Positions 11,460-24,024 of a stretch of DNA of 64,000 nt are shown piece by piece (position 1 is the first letter of the stretch; each line of letters begins with the position of its first letter). The stretch is from Conchocele bisecta (lineage: Eukaryota; Mollusca; Bivalvia; Lucinida; Thyasiridae). The stretch spans positions 61,617,968 through 61,681,967 of the forward strand of contig CM055273.1 in assembly GCA_029237695.1 (NCBI GenBank), given 5' to 3'. The notes under the pieces were generated by a model, which was not told the origin of the DNA, did not search any database, and was given only the letters and a program-made list of their open reading frames with translations. The position numbers and the translations under genes are program-made.

Positions 11460-13433
11460 CTAAAAGCCTATATAGACAATAGATAACAGATAATAGCCTA
11501 AAATTTTAGATAATGAATTGACTTGTCGGACTGAAAACATATATTCAAAGTGAATCTACAAGTATCGAGGTGCCACAAACACACAGAGTCCGAGATGCAC
11601 CATAAATTAGAAATTAGCTATTTAAACAACAATTGTGGAAACAACATTGGTCGCGAAAACCAATGACTCGGCACATGTGTGTGTTTTTTTGGACACATTA
11701 ATGATTGTTAAAAGCACAGGCAATGTTAAATATCCCCCACCCACTTGAATTCATGTTAGATTGAATACAATGGAATTATTATTTTAGTAGCCCTGTAGTT
11801 AAAAGTGCTGTCGAAGTCAGCACGATTCAATTATTGGTCAACAGTAATAAAGAAATAATTCCTACCTGAAACGAATGTTTCGTGTCTGGCAGCTAGGTAG
11901 TAGTAGTAGACTTATGTAAAATGTAGGTCAATTATTGATGCGTCTTGGCTGTCGCCGTATTGTCCTCTCAACTTTAGCAAATTTGTAGAAATGTACGTCT
12001 GTAGCATTCACAAATCGTCGAGTACACAATGAGTATCTGTATTTCCGTATTTAGAGCTTATCAACAATGAAGACAGCAATCATTTCACAATGGCTTGGAC
12101 CAGTACGTGTAATGGAAATATGACCAATCATTGTAGTATTACGCGTTGGCAGGTAAAGAAACTAAAATAAAGCCAGTAACAAATAGATAATGAAAACACT
12201 CACTTCCTTATATTATACATGTATGTTATTAGTTCATTGAATTGTGGATATAGCAAACGTATATACCTTTTAAAAGATTTTATTTTCAGAATTACTTTTT
12301 ATAGCGTAACTATAATTAACCATAATTAACACGAAATATAGTATGACGTCACAATGAAAATACAATCGCATTTAACAACAAATAGCTGACTTTTTCATTA
12401 TGTGTACAGTCCCATAGAAAACGAACAGCCAAATGCCAAGCTGATTCTGACAGGCTAATGTTCCTGTTAATGACTTTGTATTGCACTATGGGGTCAGCTA
12501 ATGAGATAACAAAGCATGCCGAACTACTTTCACTGCACATTAGTCCGTCTGTGGCTGCAGCTGGAGTCTCCAGTAACCGCCAGACTCGACCATAGTGCAT
12601 GAGAATATGTACAGGTGAGTTTTATTACCACCAGCGACTATTATGACCGTAATCTTTGCAGCTTAGGTTCAGATCAGAATGAGCAGTCACATCAGGATCT
12701 AGACTGTTACCGACTGGATTCATCATTGTCTAAATGGATTAGCAACCTGATCTTGTTCCATGCTCTCTTGGTAGCCTACAACATGTGTGTGTTGATTTAC
12801 CACAATAATGCTGGGAGAATTGCTTGTTCTAACAGCTATAAGCTGATGATACAAGAACACACTAGTCTTCTACCAGTGTAGATATATCTGGGGTTCAAAC
12901 TGACCAGCACACTAGCAAGTTACAATTAAAATGTGCTGTTGATACATAATTACATGTAGCATATGTTATGTTACATACACCTTGCAGAAATAAATATCTT
13001 CATTGCAAAACCTTACTTCAATCTCAAAGTCAGACTTGACACAAGGAATTTAGCTGAGTGTGAGTCCTGGCTCGGGAATGGATCTTACGACATATGCGAC
13101 AGTGTAGCCCCAGATCAACCAGCGCATCCGTGCAGTCTGACCAGGGCCTATATTTGTCGTGTTTTGTTTTCATCGAAGTAGTAACAATAATGATACCAGC
13201 AAAACGCCTTGACTTGAATCGTACTTAGTGCGTGTGCAAAAGGAAATATGTTTTGAGTCCAAGTTGGCGATTGGAAAAGTTTTATAAACTATCAACAGAG
13301 CTTCAGTCAAGGTGCGTAATTTGATAAATTTGAGGTAGGATTTTGTTATTTCTTCACCAAAAATGGCAAGTTGTGGGCTATGTAAGCTTATTATTTACAA
13401 CTGGAGCATAACATGATTCAGCTCTTAAGTACC

Positions 13434-13469
<36 letters not shown>

Positions 13470-14192
13470 TTTTAAAACGATACAAGAGGACCAAACCATG
13501 TAGGTCTGCATTCCGGGAAGGATGAACACACACCGATCGTTAAATTACCCATCACAAACTTTGGTCAAGAGTACAACTACAGACGCAGTCAGTTTATTTG
13601 ATACTGAATGAATGACAGTTAAAACGTTTGATTAGAAAAGTTTTATAAACTATCAACAGAGCTCAAGCTAAGGTGAGTAATTTTATCAATTCTGGATAAC
13701 AACAAATTTCTGCACCAAAAAATGGTAAGTTGGGAGTCTCAATGATCTAAATGAGACGATTCTAAAGGACTCCTAACTTGCTATATTTCATTGAGAAATA
13801 AGAATTTCGCCACCAAATCATGCACCTGACACGGAGCTCGATCTGATCAATCTCAAGTCCGCGCAGTCTGATCAGGGCTAACGTTTCTTGAAGGGAGTAA
13901 ACATTAAGGATACCAGGAAAAACGCTTTGCAAATTATACATATTTGGCCTTATATTTGTATATGCGTATACTATGTACACAGTGATCCGTTATGAGACCA
14001 ACCATGTAAGTAATTTGATACATTTCCACAGTTTGTCATAGTTCATGAAACATATTTACATAATTTATGATTTTCTTCCGTACATGACAACGAATATTTA
14101 TGACACTTTCAAAGCATATTGCAAGATGTCATCATTTACTAAAAAACACAAGACTGTTATAAATATTATTCTTTGAATATCGCGGATGCTAT
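11460..14192. other. Intergenic, no gene recognised
   Basis: There are no exon-like segments. 13055-13160 holds a decayed piece of foldback family F (agtgtagccccagatcaacc). A phrase near 13268-13310 (ggaaaagttttataaactatc) is repeated near 13632-13670. A possible donor (tacaggtgagt near 12610) has no convincing exon attached. Confidence 0.35.
13436..13467. repeat. 32-nt poly(G) tract in a family A copy
   Basis: Uninterrupted G run, followed to about 13560 by the family A phrases accaaaccatgtaggtct and ttaaattacccatcaca. Confidence 0.95.
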
Positions 14193-16723
14193 GAGCCGCG
14201 TCGCGAGAAAACCTGTCTTCGGGAATCTGACGACGTCACAAGATATGACGCCGTGAACTTAGCTGACGTAATTTCCGCCGAGATTTCCAATTATCGACGT
14301 TTGTCAGACCGCCATGTTAGGTTTGTTCCGTGGTGTTCAAAGTTATCTAACGAACAGAACAACAACGTACCTCGATTCTTATTCGAAACAGGCATATCTT
14401 ATATATGTTTTTTATTAACAGTAATGGCGTAAAGCCGTAAGGATAATTTTCTTTTATTATTTTGCTATTGGTCATATAAAAAATGTTTGTCTGTTGACGT
14501 GTGTTTTTTATGTTCCTTTATTTTCACATAATAGTTTCTTTGACACAGTTTACAGATAACTGTCCACGTTAACTGTTATCGACCACCATTTACAGGTGAA
14601 AACTCTGTGTAAGCTACATTTTTTATTTACTATACATACAAATAATCGTATCATATTTGTATATTAGACCTATGTAGCCTGGGCTCGGTTTCCCGCACAA
14701 CTATACGTTTCAGATCTGCTTAAATCGAAGCAAATTGTCAGTCTATTGATCAATTCTTTGAATCTAATACAATGTTTAAAATTAAAAATTAGCTCAACCT
14801 TTACCGATTTTAAGAAATAAATATCTCCTGCAAAAAAAACCAACAAAGCCATGGATGTTACGATTAGTATAGCGACAGATCAGTCTCATATGTGCATATG
14901 CGCCGTCTGATCAGAACATACGATGTTCGCCATTCACTCACTGGGTGATCCTTTCTCGATCACCGACATGATATGGGTCGCCTATCGTACATTTATTGCA
15001 GATATTGTAAGGTCCGGTTTTTTTTCACAATGTGGTCAAAGTACAGCTGTAAGCGGGACGATGTCGCGAACATTCGACGTTTCTGTTGTCTGAATATGAA
15101 AAGCTTCAATCTGAATGCACGCTAACATGTGTGTCATGTTAATATAAGAAATACGGTGGGATAATATTTCAAGGCAACATATTTGGGACATGTGACACGT
15201 ACAACTACAATAATATCATATAAATACTGTGTAAACCAACTACAATAATACAAAAAGTTAAGAACTAGACACAGTAACTGTGGGATGATATTTCAAGGAT
15301 TGTCAAGTCGTGACACAAATACAATAAGACTGTGCGCACTAGCAATTGATATGGTTGTTCTAGTATTGTTCGACGATTATCAAGGATCTCTTGACTTGCG
15401 GGTATTGTTATTATTTTATCTCTCCTCCCCTCTCATTTCTTCGTACTTTGGGACCCCCGTATTTTGAGTTGAGTCTTCAAAAGACAAACTGCTACCGTAA
15501 CACTCCCAAAACAAATACAAGTGGGTGGTAGGACAAGCTGATCACAAGCTGAGGTAACAACTGTCTCAAATATGTTACCATAGCCAGTTTGGCCATGTGG
15601 CAGACTTCCACTCGCTACCCTTGAATGTGGTCTCCTAGTAGGCGAATGAGAGACTGCGATGCAGTAGAAAATAACACGCAAGCGAGCAGGCTTTTGCTCT
15701 CACGCTATTCTAGTGATTGCGATTGTGTACATAGTGCGTACACATGACAGTACTGTAAGGGTGCCTGTCATCAGACATGAATACTGCCTTTCAGAGCAAA
15801 CAGTTATTTATACCCACTTCTTTTTAAAAAACTAATTAAATGGGTATATTGTTTTCGTCACGGGTGCCCGTCCGTCTGTCCGTCCGTCCGTCATGTTTCG
15901 TGTAAGAAGTAAAACTGTTTAACCGTAATAGGTAGGGTCTTGAAACTTGGTGTGTGCCTTCCTTATGGTATGTAGATGCGCAGTGAATTTTGATTTTTTA
16001 TTCGAACCCCGGTCATGAATTATCTCCCCCTTTTCAACTTCGCATTTGGGAAACGTGGGTATATTGCGATGGCGCGCCATCGACTGTGCTCTAGTTGTAA
16101 TGTAATTTAATGTTGAACGTATTGTTCTCCCCGTATGCGTGTGTATTTCCATTTCTATGTTGAACTAAACGGTCTTATAGACCTAATCAAACAATTAGTT
16201 AATGAATATACTTCCGTGGTTTTCTACAATTATAAATTGTTAAAACGCTCAATAAACACGACGTCAAAAAGAAGAAATCAGCACACTGAATCAGCGTACC
16301 TGTGCACGTTCATACTTGCTGGTACATGAACTTACCGGTTTGACTTTGTCGCTTTGCACATTCATGTGTTACCAAAAGACTCAAGCTCATCCGTCTTTAC
16401 ATTCATTATTCAATGCCAAACATGCTTCTAGTTCGATTATGTCAACTTGCAAACTGTTGTAAATGTTGGCGTATACTCTATCTATAATGTATGTACTGTA
16501 ACGTCATTTACGTCGCATGACGTCGCTTTTACGTGACGTCTCTTTGCTCAAACGACCTGCATAGTTAATGTGTTGTATAAAACTATAATATCTTAATGAA
16601 TATTGCAAATATCATGATCAACTAAAAAGCGTTAAATTCATCATACAAATACCATTTTCATAGTAACAAAATGTCATATTGACCAACAATTACCCGAAGA
16701 CAGGTTTTCTCGCGACGCGGCTC
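14193..16723. mobile_element. 2.5-kb non-autonomous element with 31-bp TIRs
   Basis: GAGCCGCGTCGCGAGAAAAC... at 14193-14223 is the exact inverted match of 16693-16723. CTAT directly flanks both ends (14189-14192, 16724-16727), a likely 4-bp target duplication. No transposase is recognised inside; the 60-82-codon frames are unrelated to families I know. ACGTCA motifs cluster just inside each end (about 14232-14272 and 16500-16542). Superfamily is not determined. Confidence 0.7.
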
Positions 16724-18671
16724 CTATTATGTATGAAATCAATTGAGATAGACGGAATGGCGAACCGTGCAGACCCTGATCAGACTGCGCGGATTTGAAG
16801 GCTGATTTGGGTAGCGGAGTTGGTAGCATAGATCATAAGCCCCATTTCTCCGTCATGACAACATATGCCATATGTATGCATGTATGTCATAGATAATTGC
16901 AGGTTTTACAGTCGTGGTGCCATAATTATGTGCTCTTCATATTTACTGCTACATTTTGAATAAAATATAAAAATACAGCAAATATCTAGTACATATCTCT
17001 GCTATCGAATAATAACAACAAAAAAAGATTAGTATTTATTATATCTTCCCATTTTAGTTCAGAAACCAGACATATTTATTCTGTCCTATGCAGTGGTCAA
17101 GCCGCCTGGCCATTATCCATGCGCGGACACAAAATAGTTCTCACACGTCCAGTTTCATTTTCGCATATAAGGATTATGTTTGGCGATTTAGCTTCTTGTT
17201 AGTTTTCGTTTGTTTAATGGAATGCATACATATATCGATTCACCTTGGTGTATATAAATATTGAATACGATTTTATATTATAATGGTATCATAGATAGTT
17301 ATTTTGGCCCGCATATTCCTACGCCGTATTGGAACCATTTTGGCGGGATTTGGAGAGGTCTTCGGAACACATATTTTGGTAAAATCTTACTTTTTTTTTC
17401 ACAATATATTTGTCGTTGGTCAACCGATTTTGACGGGAGAAAAGGCATTTTTTGCATTTCTGATAATGATAAAATTGATTATAGCATTATTTATAGATTT
17501 TATTTGCGTTATAACATATTTAGAATTTAACTGGGAATTTCAGAATCTTATCATATCGCCTAATGGGCCATTTGACCCGGTGTTAGGAACATTAAATCTG
17601 GTTGGTATCGGGGATGCAGACAGGTTTATTCCAGTATCCAGCTGTGAAACTCGGGTTTCCCAGACCCCACGTTTTCTTTGAAGTAGTGGGGTTTACAAAT
17701 ACCCGACTTTCTATGGGAGCGTACACCTAATGTAAACGTAAATTTGTTATTGGTTGGTATATTACATTAAAAAAAAGTGTCCTGTGTCCAATAAATTGGA
17801 CACATGACACTATGGCGTTTAGTAAAAAGGTTCAAATAATGACTATATGTGTACCACACGTTCTAAATGAGGCTCCATACGGGATAATCTATTTAAACTA
17901 AATTTCATTGGGAAGCTATTTTTTTGCAAATTACATGCGTATTATTATTTTAATATAACCTATCAATGTTTACAGGTGTTAGCATGTTTCAATATTGAAC
18001 TAACGCATAGCTTGTTGGTATTGGCACACTTTCATTTTACGAAGTTTCCCGCAGCGAACCCCATTCGGTCCATCGACCGATTGTAATTATAGAACGCCTG
18101 TAACTATTCACGAGAATATAGGCGTTCTATGAAAAATAATAAATTTATTCTTCAATTGAACATTTCTCCATCAAGCATACTTTGCTAGATAAGTATACTT
18201 TGCAATGTTGGTGAAATATGCTACTGGTGATACCGTAAGATGTCCATTGGACCAGGACAGACGTTAATTGTACTACCACACACGACTAGAATTGAATAAG
18301 AATACCGACACATATCTAACTTAAAATCATTGATGAAGATAATAAACAGGGTCATTCAAGTTAGAGGGATCATTTTAAAGATAGCATGCACAATCAATGA
18401 TGAACACTGCTACGGTTTTGGAATATTAATTGCTCAAGAAACACACTTCCACCAATTGGTGTAACGCTAGTTTATTTTCCGTATTTTAAACAACTCACTG
18501 CTTCAGTGCTAAACTGGACCTCTCCCACCGCGTTCCCCATCTTTAATCCAGATTGTATTTTATGTACATGTACATCGATAGTTAAATGATTTTCTCATTG
18601 GCTATTGCACAACAGTCACGTTAATGCGGAGCTTACCGGAAACGTTGATTTTCTCATTGTTGTTGTTGTAG
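16724..18671 (+). other. Region upstream of the PdxS exons; likely intron or intergenic
   Basis: It contains a foldback family F copy (about 16745-16860) and one end of the 298-bp MITE family found at 60954 (about 18165-18245, with gtatactttgcaatgttg). A 125-codon frame at 17304-17681 is hydrophobic and unrecognised; nothing supports it as a gene. The missing PdxS N-terminal exon is not visible here. Confidence 0.35.
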
Positions 18672-18792
18672 ATAATCAGAGACATTATGGCGGCCGTGAC
18701 GATTCCTGTGATGGCCAAGGCGCGTATTGGTCATTTCGCCGAGGCACAAATACTGGAGAGTCTCGGAGTGGATATGGTTGACGAATCAGAAG
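18672..18792 (+). CDS. pdxS: PdxS exon with Schiff-base lysine
   Basis: The acceptor ttgtag ends at 18671 and the donor gtaaat begins at 18793. The 40 codons plus one base begin [16 protein letters not shown] and end VDESE. The lysine of VMAK is the residue that binds ribose 5-phosphate. Entry is in phase 0, so the preceding exon must end on a codon boundary. Confidence 0.93.
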
Positions 18793-21700
18793 GTAAATAC
18801 GCGCTGTGATCTAGTGAATGGATCAATGCAGTCTTCCGAATACTTGTTAGAGTACCACCCCCCCCCCCCCCAACCACGTTTAATCCTGCCAAAACTGAAT
18901 CATTACTCATATCTCGAAAAATTATCAAACCCCAACATCCTCAACTTCACATGTTTGACCAACCAATAACTGAAGTAGAGAGCCACAAACATCTCGGCAT
19001 ATTTTTAGCAGATGTTTGTACTTGGAATAATCAAATATTATATATCAAAGATAAAGCGTGGACCAGAATTAACATTTTGAGGAGCTTGAAATTCAAACTC
19101 TCACGAAAAACATTACAGACTATTTATATCGCATTTATACGTCCAGTCCCTTGAATACGGCAACTTATATGGGACAACTGTCTATCAAGCGAAAAATACG
19201 AACTAGATAAAATACAGCATGAAGCCGCAAGAATCGTAACAGGCGCAACCAAACTAGTATCATTGAACGATCTATACCAGGAATTAGGGTGGGAAAGCTT
19301 AGGCGAACGAAGACGGAAACAGAAATTAATATTGTTTTATAAAATGGTTAATGGTTTAACACCTGCGTACTTGTCATCACTTGTCCCACAAAATGTAGGT
19401 GGCACCTCACGATACAATCTACGAAATGACAGTAATATTCATCCACCACATTCACGCACTGTATTATCTACTAATTCATTCTTACCTTCAGTTATTAGAG
19501 AATGGAATCAGTTAGCGCTCCCTGTCCGTGAGTCTTCGACATTAACGACGTTCAAGACGCTCATCAATACACAGTCTACTGTGATACCAAAATATTACTA
19601 TTACGGACTCAGGAAAGCACAGTTCTTCATACCAGATTACGTACTAACTGTAGCTCACTCAATTACGATCTCTATCAGAAAAACATTTCAGATTCACCCC
19701 TGTGTCGCTGTGGCAGCATTGAAAACGTACAGCATTACCTCCTTAACTGTCATATTACCATGATATACGACAAGATTTATTTCAAACTATCACCCAAATC
19801 CCTGATGTAAATCTCCAATTACTAATAAATGGTACAATAGACATATTATTATTTGGGTCAAACGAACTATCATATCAGGATAACACTAAGGTATTCCAAA
19901 CCGTACACACGTATATTCTGCGTAGTAAGCGATTTGTGTAATAATATACGTACAGTTCGATGTGTATCTCATAAATTGTAACATTGGTGTGCTTACTTAG
20001 CCTCCTGCGTGACGATGATGGACCCTCTAGTGGCACATGCATTCTTATTTTTTTATACTTTTATTTTTTTCATTATTTTAATTTATCATTTCATTTTTTA
20101 TTTTTTCTAATTATCAATAAAAATTCAAATATTTGATAGAATATACTATTGGTTACGGCCAATATATTTTCTTTTCATGTCATTCATTTCCCTTGTACAC
20201 TTCGTTCAAGATATATCGAGTAAAATACTATTATTTTGCTTGATAACAATCCATAAACATAATAGTGTTTTGTATCTGCCATTATTACACCAACTGGTCT
20301 CATGCTGACAAAGTGACAAATGCGTGGTTTTTGTACTTTGCCAGCTTGTGACCCTAATTGCATTGATCAAGGAGAGGAACTCTATAAGATAGTAATCTTT
20401 CGTTCCAATCCTTCTATTCTGAATATTTGTTTATACCTGATGTAAATTGTTTATAATAAAATATGTTTATACCAACCAAAAAATAAGAACAAAAATAAGA
20501 AGCGCTGAATTAAATTTGTGTACATTCTTTTTATGTTACCCACAATAATAATAATTAGTTTAAAATCGTCAAGAATGGAGACGACTCGCGAGCTGTTCAT
20601 TGTCATCGTGCGATGGCCGGTGGGTCATAAATGCAACAACTTATATACATGTTCGTATATTCTACGTAATATGTCCAATAAAAAAGCTGGACATCCATGT
20701 ATAGACTAACTGCAGCATCGCAGATGTGCGTTTATAGTCGGATTAAATGAATGTGTCTGTTCTGGCACAGTGCTCACCCCAGCAGACGAGGCCAACCACA
20801 TAAACAAGCACAACTTCACTGTTCCGTTCGTCTGCGGAGCACGTGACCTAGGAGAGGCGCTGAGGAGGATTGCAGAGGGCGCTGCGATGATCAGGACCAA
20901 AGGTCACGCGGGAACTGGTACGGATTCGTCTTATAATATGGTTTCCATAATTCCATGAGCAGTTATTAATCGTCTTGCATAGTATAATAAATAAGTGAAC
21001 GGGTCATGTGAATTTGTGAATACAAGAACACAGCAAAAGTAGAAACTAATATGTTCACACATTTATAAATAATAAATGTGCAACAGTCCCTCGTAGTGGT
21101 TTCCCTCGTAAACAATGGCGCACTGGTTTTCCTAGTAAATAATGGCGCACTGGTTTCCATTGGGCATATTTGTTTGGTAGTTACCTTTTGTTTCTCCATC
21201 TTCCACAAACTATTGTTCTCTGTATTTATTATGTATGTGGTATGTATATTTCACTACACTTCTGCTTGCAGGTGACGTTGCGGAAGCCGTGCGACATGCG
21301 CGAACAATAAATAGACAAATTAAAATGGCACAGGTGCTCGATTCCACAGAGATCTACAAGTATGCAAAGGAATTACAAGTTCCTGTGGACTTACTCCAGA
21401 AGACGGCACAACTTGGCAGGCTGCCAGTCGTAAACTTCGCAGCCGGTGGCATAGGTGGGTGATACATGCAATGGTCAGTTTTAAATGTGTGATAACACGA
21501 TGATATAGAATATAATGATTGGCAACAAATGAATTGCAAGAATCGCTATTCAATCTATTTTCAAACAAACAGAACACCCGAACAAAACAGCCATCCTCAA
21601 CTAACCCATTTGTAGTATTTAACACCCATCAACTGGACGTCACAATTGGGTACCAGTATATGCAATAACTAGTACTTATTATATACGTACTTTCGTTTCC

Positions 21701-22181
21701 CATTGAAACACACTGCAACGCATTTTTCCATATTGACGTCTCGTAAGTTCATATTGGTCAGTGCCGGAACTACGCTTCACCTCGCAAAATAGTTCCTTCT
21801 AAATCACCACTAATTTGTTTATTTTATTTATATTTTGTATATTTTTGAAGCGCATATAAATTGCGAATGCTGTACGTATATAATAAAAAGGTTATTTGAT
21901 TTGTATGTGGATATATGCCACTCGTTCATATGAAACAAGCCATGTGATTATGTACCCAAGAAGATGTGCGACATCTCCTGAAAAATATTTACAAAATTTA
22001 CGATATTTTCCGTATTAAAATGACGTCTAAGGTTAACAAAAAGTTCACAGCAAATGCGGAATAGATTTGATATGAACATTTCGTAACATTCGTTGTCAAT
22101 TAGAGAAAGTATCACATAAGTAAATAATGTTAATGAAAAATCGCATATCTTCTTAGGTACACCATTACATGCAGGCGCGTG

Positions 22182-22212
<31 letters not shown>

Positions 22213-23704
22213 AACAATAAAAGAGAAGAAAATCTACAATACTCAAATAGGTGTCAGGAAATCGCATCTGCAGCGATCTGGCATTAGGGTAGGACCCCCA
22301 GACCCCCCGACTTTACGATGCGCAACGCGCTTCGCGCTCGCGGAGAATTACAGAGAAATTTTTAAATGCCAGATCGCCTTTAAACTCCTCCACCACTGCT
22401 TCCTCCTCTTTTTCCCCATGTTAAATTCCCATAGGAAAATCGTTTTTTCGCTATAAAATCAATATTTGATGGAATTTCATCAAACAAACAAAAATTTGGG
22501 GAGGGTGACTTTTTTGTTATTCGTGAAAAAGTACTTACATTTAAATATTTTTTAGATTTAATGTGTTTAATAGCCAAAAGATCGTCGGCAGAAAAACGTG
22601 GATGCTAAACAAATATTTATCTCTTAATTGCGAGATACTACTCCAAATAAGGATATATTAACTCCTAATTAGGAGATACCAACGCCTAATTAGGAGATAT
22701 CAAGTCCTAATTAGGAGATACTAAATCATAATTAGGAGATATTAAGTCCTAATTAGGAGATACTAACTCCTACTGAGGAGATATTATCTCATAATTAGGA
22801 ATTACTATCTCCTAATTATGACTTAGTATCTCCTAATAAGGAGTTATAGTATCTAGATCCTAATTAGGAGATTAATATATTTTAGCATTGGCCCCAGGAC
22901 GCTTCCATAGCTTTTTGCCATCGACTACAAGTGAAACAAAGAAACAAGTGTAACAGGATATAGTCAAGCAATCCATCAATATTTAGGCATGGACCACTTG
23001 ACTATATATGTGACCGTGACGAGAGCATTGTGGCTTATGGGGTGTGTATCTATCAGTGAAGCTGCTGATGAAACGATACACTCCTGTAGCCTGATAAAGA
23101 TCTATATTGATTGTTGGAAGCATGGTGAATGTTTCATCGATGGACTGGCGAACAATGTAGATCCTGACCAGACTGTCTCACACAAAAAAATGCCCATTAA
23201 AAATCCCATTACCCCCACTCACCTGGTCTCGTACTGTATGTACTCTGTTCGAGAAGACTGTACGCTACGAGACCAGGTGTGTGGGGTAAAGTGACTTTTA
23301 ATGGGCATTTTTTGTGTGTCACAGGTCCGAGTCTTCCACCTGTGTATGACCTTAGCTGGGACGTTAAACTCATTCACTTTAACTTCTACATTACAGCTAC
23401 TCCGGCAGATGTGTCACTGATGATGCAACTAGGCGTGGACGGTGTTTTTGTCGGCTCGGGAATATTCAAGAGCTCGAACCCACAGAAACGGGCGGTGGCT
23501 ATCGCCCAGGCAGTGACCCACTACAAGGAGCCGGCAATTCTGGCCGACGTCAGCAGTGATCTGGGCAAAGCCATGTTTGGAATTCCACATAACGAGGAAG
23601 GGTCCAGTGAAGGGAATACTGAGGTGGCAGGGAAGTCTGAAAAAGCCAAAATCTGGGATTCTACCCTTGGGAATGTGGACGGGTCGGTGAAACAGTCAAC
23701 ATAG
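18672..23704 (+). CDS. pdxS: PdxS/SNZ-type pyridoxal 5'-phosphate synthase, 5'-incomplete gene
   Basis: Four exons (18672-18792, 20771-20917, 21272-21454, 23397-23704) splice with GT/AG borders and matching phases into 252 codons plus stop. The product is the synthase subunit of the DXP-independent vitamin B6 pathway, which builds PLP from ribose 5-phosphate, glyceraldehyde 3-phosphate and ammonia supplied by the glutaminase PdxT/SNO. The sequence runs collinearly with the family from the IPVMAK segment to the C-terminus. It keeps the catalytic lysines in [10 protein letters not shown] (K81 in Bacillus numbering) and [11 protein letters not shown] (K149) and the phosphate-binding [11 protein letters not shown] loop. 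About 66-70 N-terminal residues, including the GGVIMDV and MALERVPADIR blocks, were not found upstream in the window. The C-terminal tail is polar and lineage-specific. Introns and animal-type codon use argue against bacterial contamination. Confidence 0.93.
18871..20140 (+). pseudogene. 5'-truncated LINE (reverse transcriptase C-terminus and 3' tail)
   Basis: Translation from about 18873 gives [13 protein letters not shown], then [20 protein letters not shown], then [15 protein letters not shown], the typical end of a non-LTR reverse transcriptase palm and thumb. A frame break at about 19150-19170 is followed by [37 protein letters not shown], and, after another break, a [16 protein letters not shown] cysteine/histidine motif and a stop near 19942. 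The 3' AT-rich tail ends near aataaaaattcaaat. This order is found in Jockey/CR1-group LINEs; the clade is uncertain. It lies sense-oriented in a PdxS intron and starts next to a poly(C) run, as expected of 5' truncation. Confidence 0.8.
19995..20770 (+). other. PdxS intron remainder
   Basis: LINE 3' tail to about 20140, then AT-rich intron sequence with no recognised feature. Confidence 0.5.
20771..20917 (+). CDS. pdxS: PdxS exon, central barrel
   Basis: The acceptor ggcacag precedes the exon and the donor gtacgg follows. It encodes [31 protein letters not shown] and [10 protein letters not shown], and enters and leaves in phase 1. The K149-equivalent lysine is in RTKG. Confidence 0.95.
21272..21454 (+). 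CDS. pdxS: PdxS exon
   Basis: The acceptor cttgcag precedes the exon and the donor gtgggt follows. It encodes [16 protein letters not shown] through [15 protein letters not shown], phase 1 to phase 1. The segment between ([17 protein letters not shown]) is more divergent, as in other family members. Confidence 0.95.
22181..22210. repeat. 30-nt poly(G) tract
   Basis: Uninterrupted G run inside the last PdxS intron, on the coding strand. Confidence 0.97.
22617..22880. repeat. Tandem repeat of a palindromic TCCTAATTAGGA unit
   Basis: About a dozen units of 20-21 bp, most containing CTAATTAGGAGATA followed by a variable spacer (ctaa, tcaag, ttaag). The core is self-complementary. Confidence 0.85.
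23176..23322. repeat. Hairpin repeat in the PdxS intron
   Basis: The left arm (tctcacacaaaaaaatgccc ... acctggtctcgtac) pairs with the right arm (gctacgagaccaggtg ... gggcattttttgtgtgtcaca). The arms are about 57 bp with an approximately 30-bp loop. It ends about 75 bp before the last exon. Confidence 0.75.
23397..23704 (+). CDS. pdxS: PdxS terminal exon
   Basis: The acceptor cattacag ends at 23396. The exon encodes [33 protein letters not shown] and [16 protein letters not shown], then a polar tail ending KQST and TAG. An AATAAA follows at 24019. Confidence 0.95.
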
Positions 23705-24018
23705 CACATGAATTGAAAAACATTGTACTGTGGTTATACTGTGGTATTTCTACACTTATAATACAAATGAATATAGAACTGGCCATGGGTCACCACTTTC
23801 TGGCTAAAGCGCACATTTACATTGTATATTGTGTGATATTGTGTACTGATACATTTATCAAACATGTACAGATAGCAGGAGTTAATGGATGTCTGACTTC
23901 ATATGATGCGATGTCATTTAAATATCGAGCAAACAATGTATACTCATCATTAACTACTTGATAAGTGTGCATGTTCATGTATCACATTCACATCCATGTA
24001 CATATTTATACACAACTG

Positions 24019-24024
24019 AATAAA
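24019..24024 (+). terminator. Candidate polyadenylation signal of PdxS
   Basis: AATAAA lies 315 bp after the stop codon, within AT-rich 3' sequence. It is the first canonical hexamer I see after the stop. Confidence 0.5.

Larger units (their letters stand above)
21455..23396 (+). other. Last PdxS intron, rich in repeats
   Basis: It holds a poly(G) run (22181-22210), a fragment of the hairpin MITE family of 38922 (about 22415-22520), an AATTAGGAG tandem array, a partial foldback repeat (about 23005-23180) and a hairpin close to the acceptor. Confidence 0.6.

Noticed and set aside
12590..12620. tacaggtgagt as a donor of an upstream PdxS exon
   Set aside because: The sequence before it reads in no frame like PdxS residues 1-70, and the required phase-0 exit is not met with a recognisable peptide.
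16003..16020. ttcgaaccccggtca as a tRNA T-arm
   Set aside because: No A box or cloverleaf arms can be placed upstream.
17304..17681. 125-codon + strand frame with hydrophobic segments
   Set aside because: No recognised domain; AT-rich codons account for the hydrophobic residues; no splice or regulatory context.
18727..18969. 80-codon + strand frame overlapping the first PdxS exon
   Set aside because: It is in another frame from the conserved PdxS peptide and runs through intron and LINE sequence.
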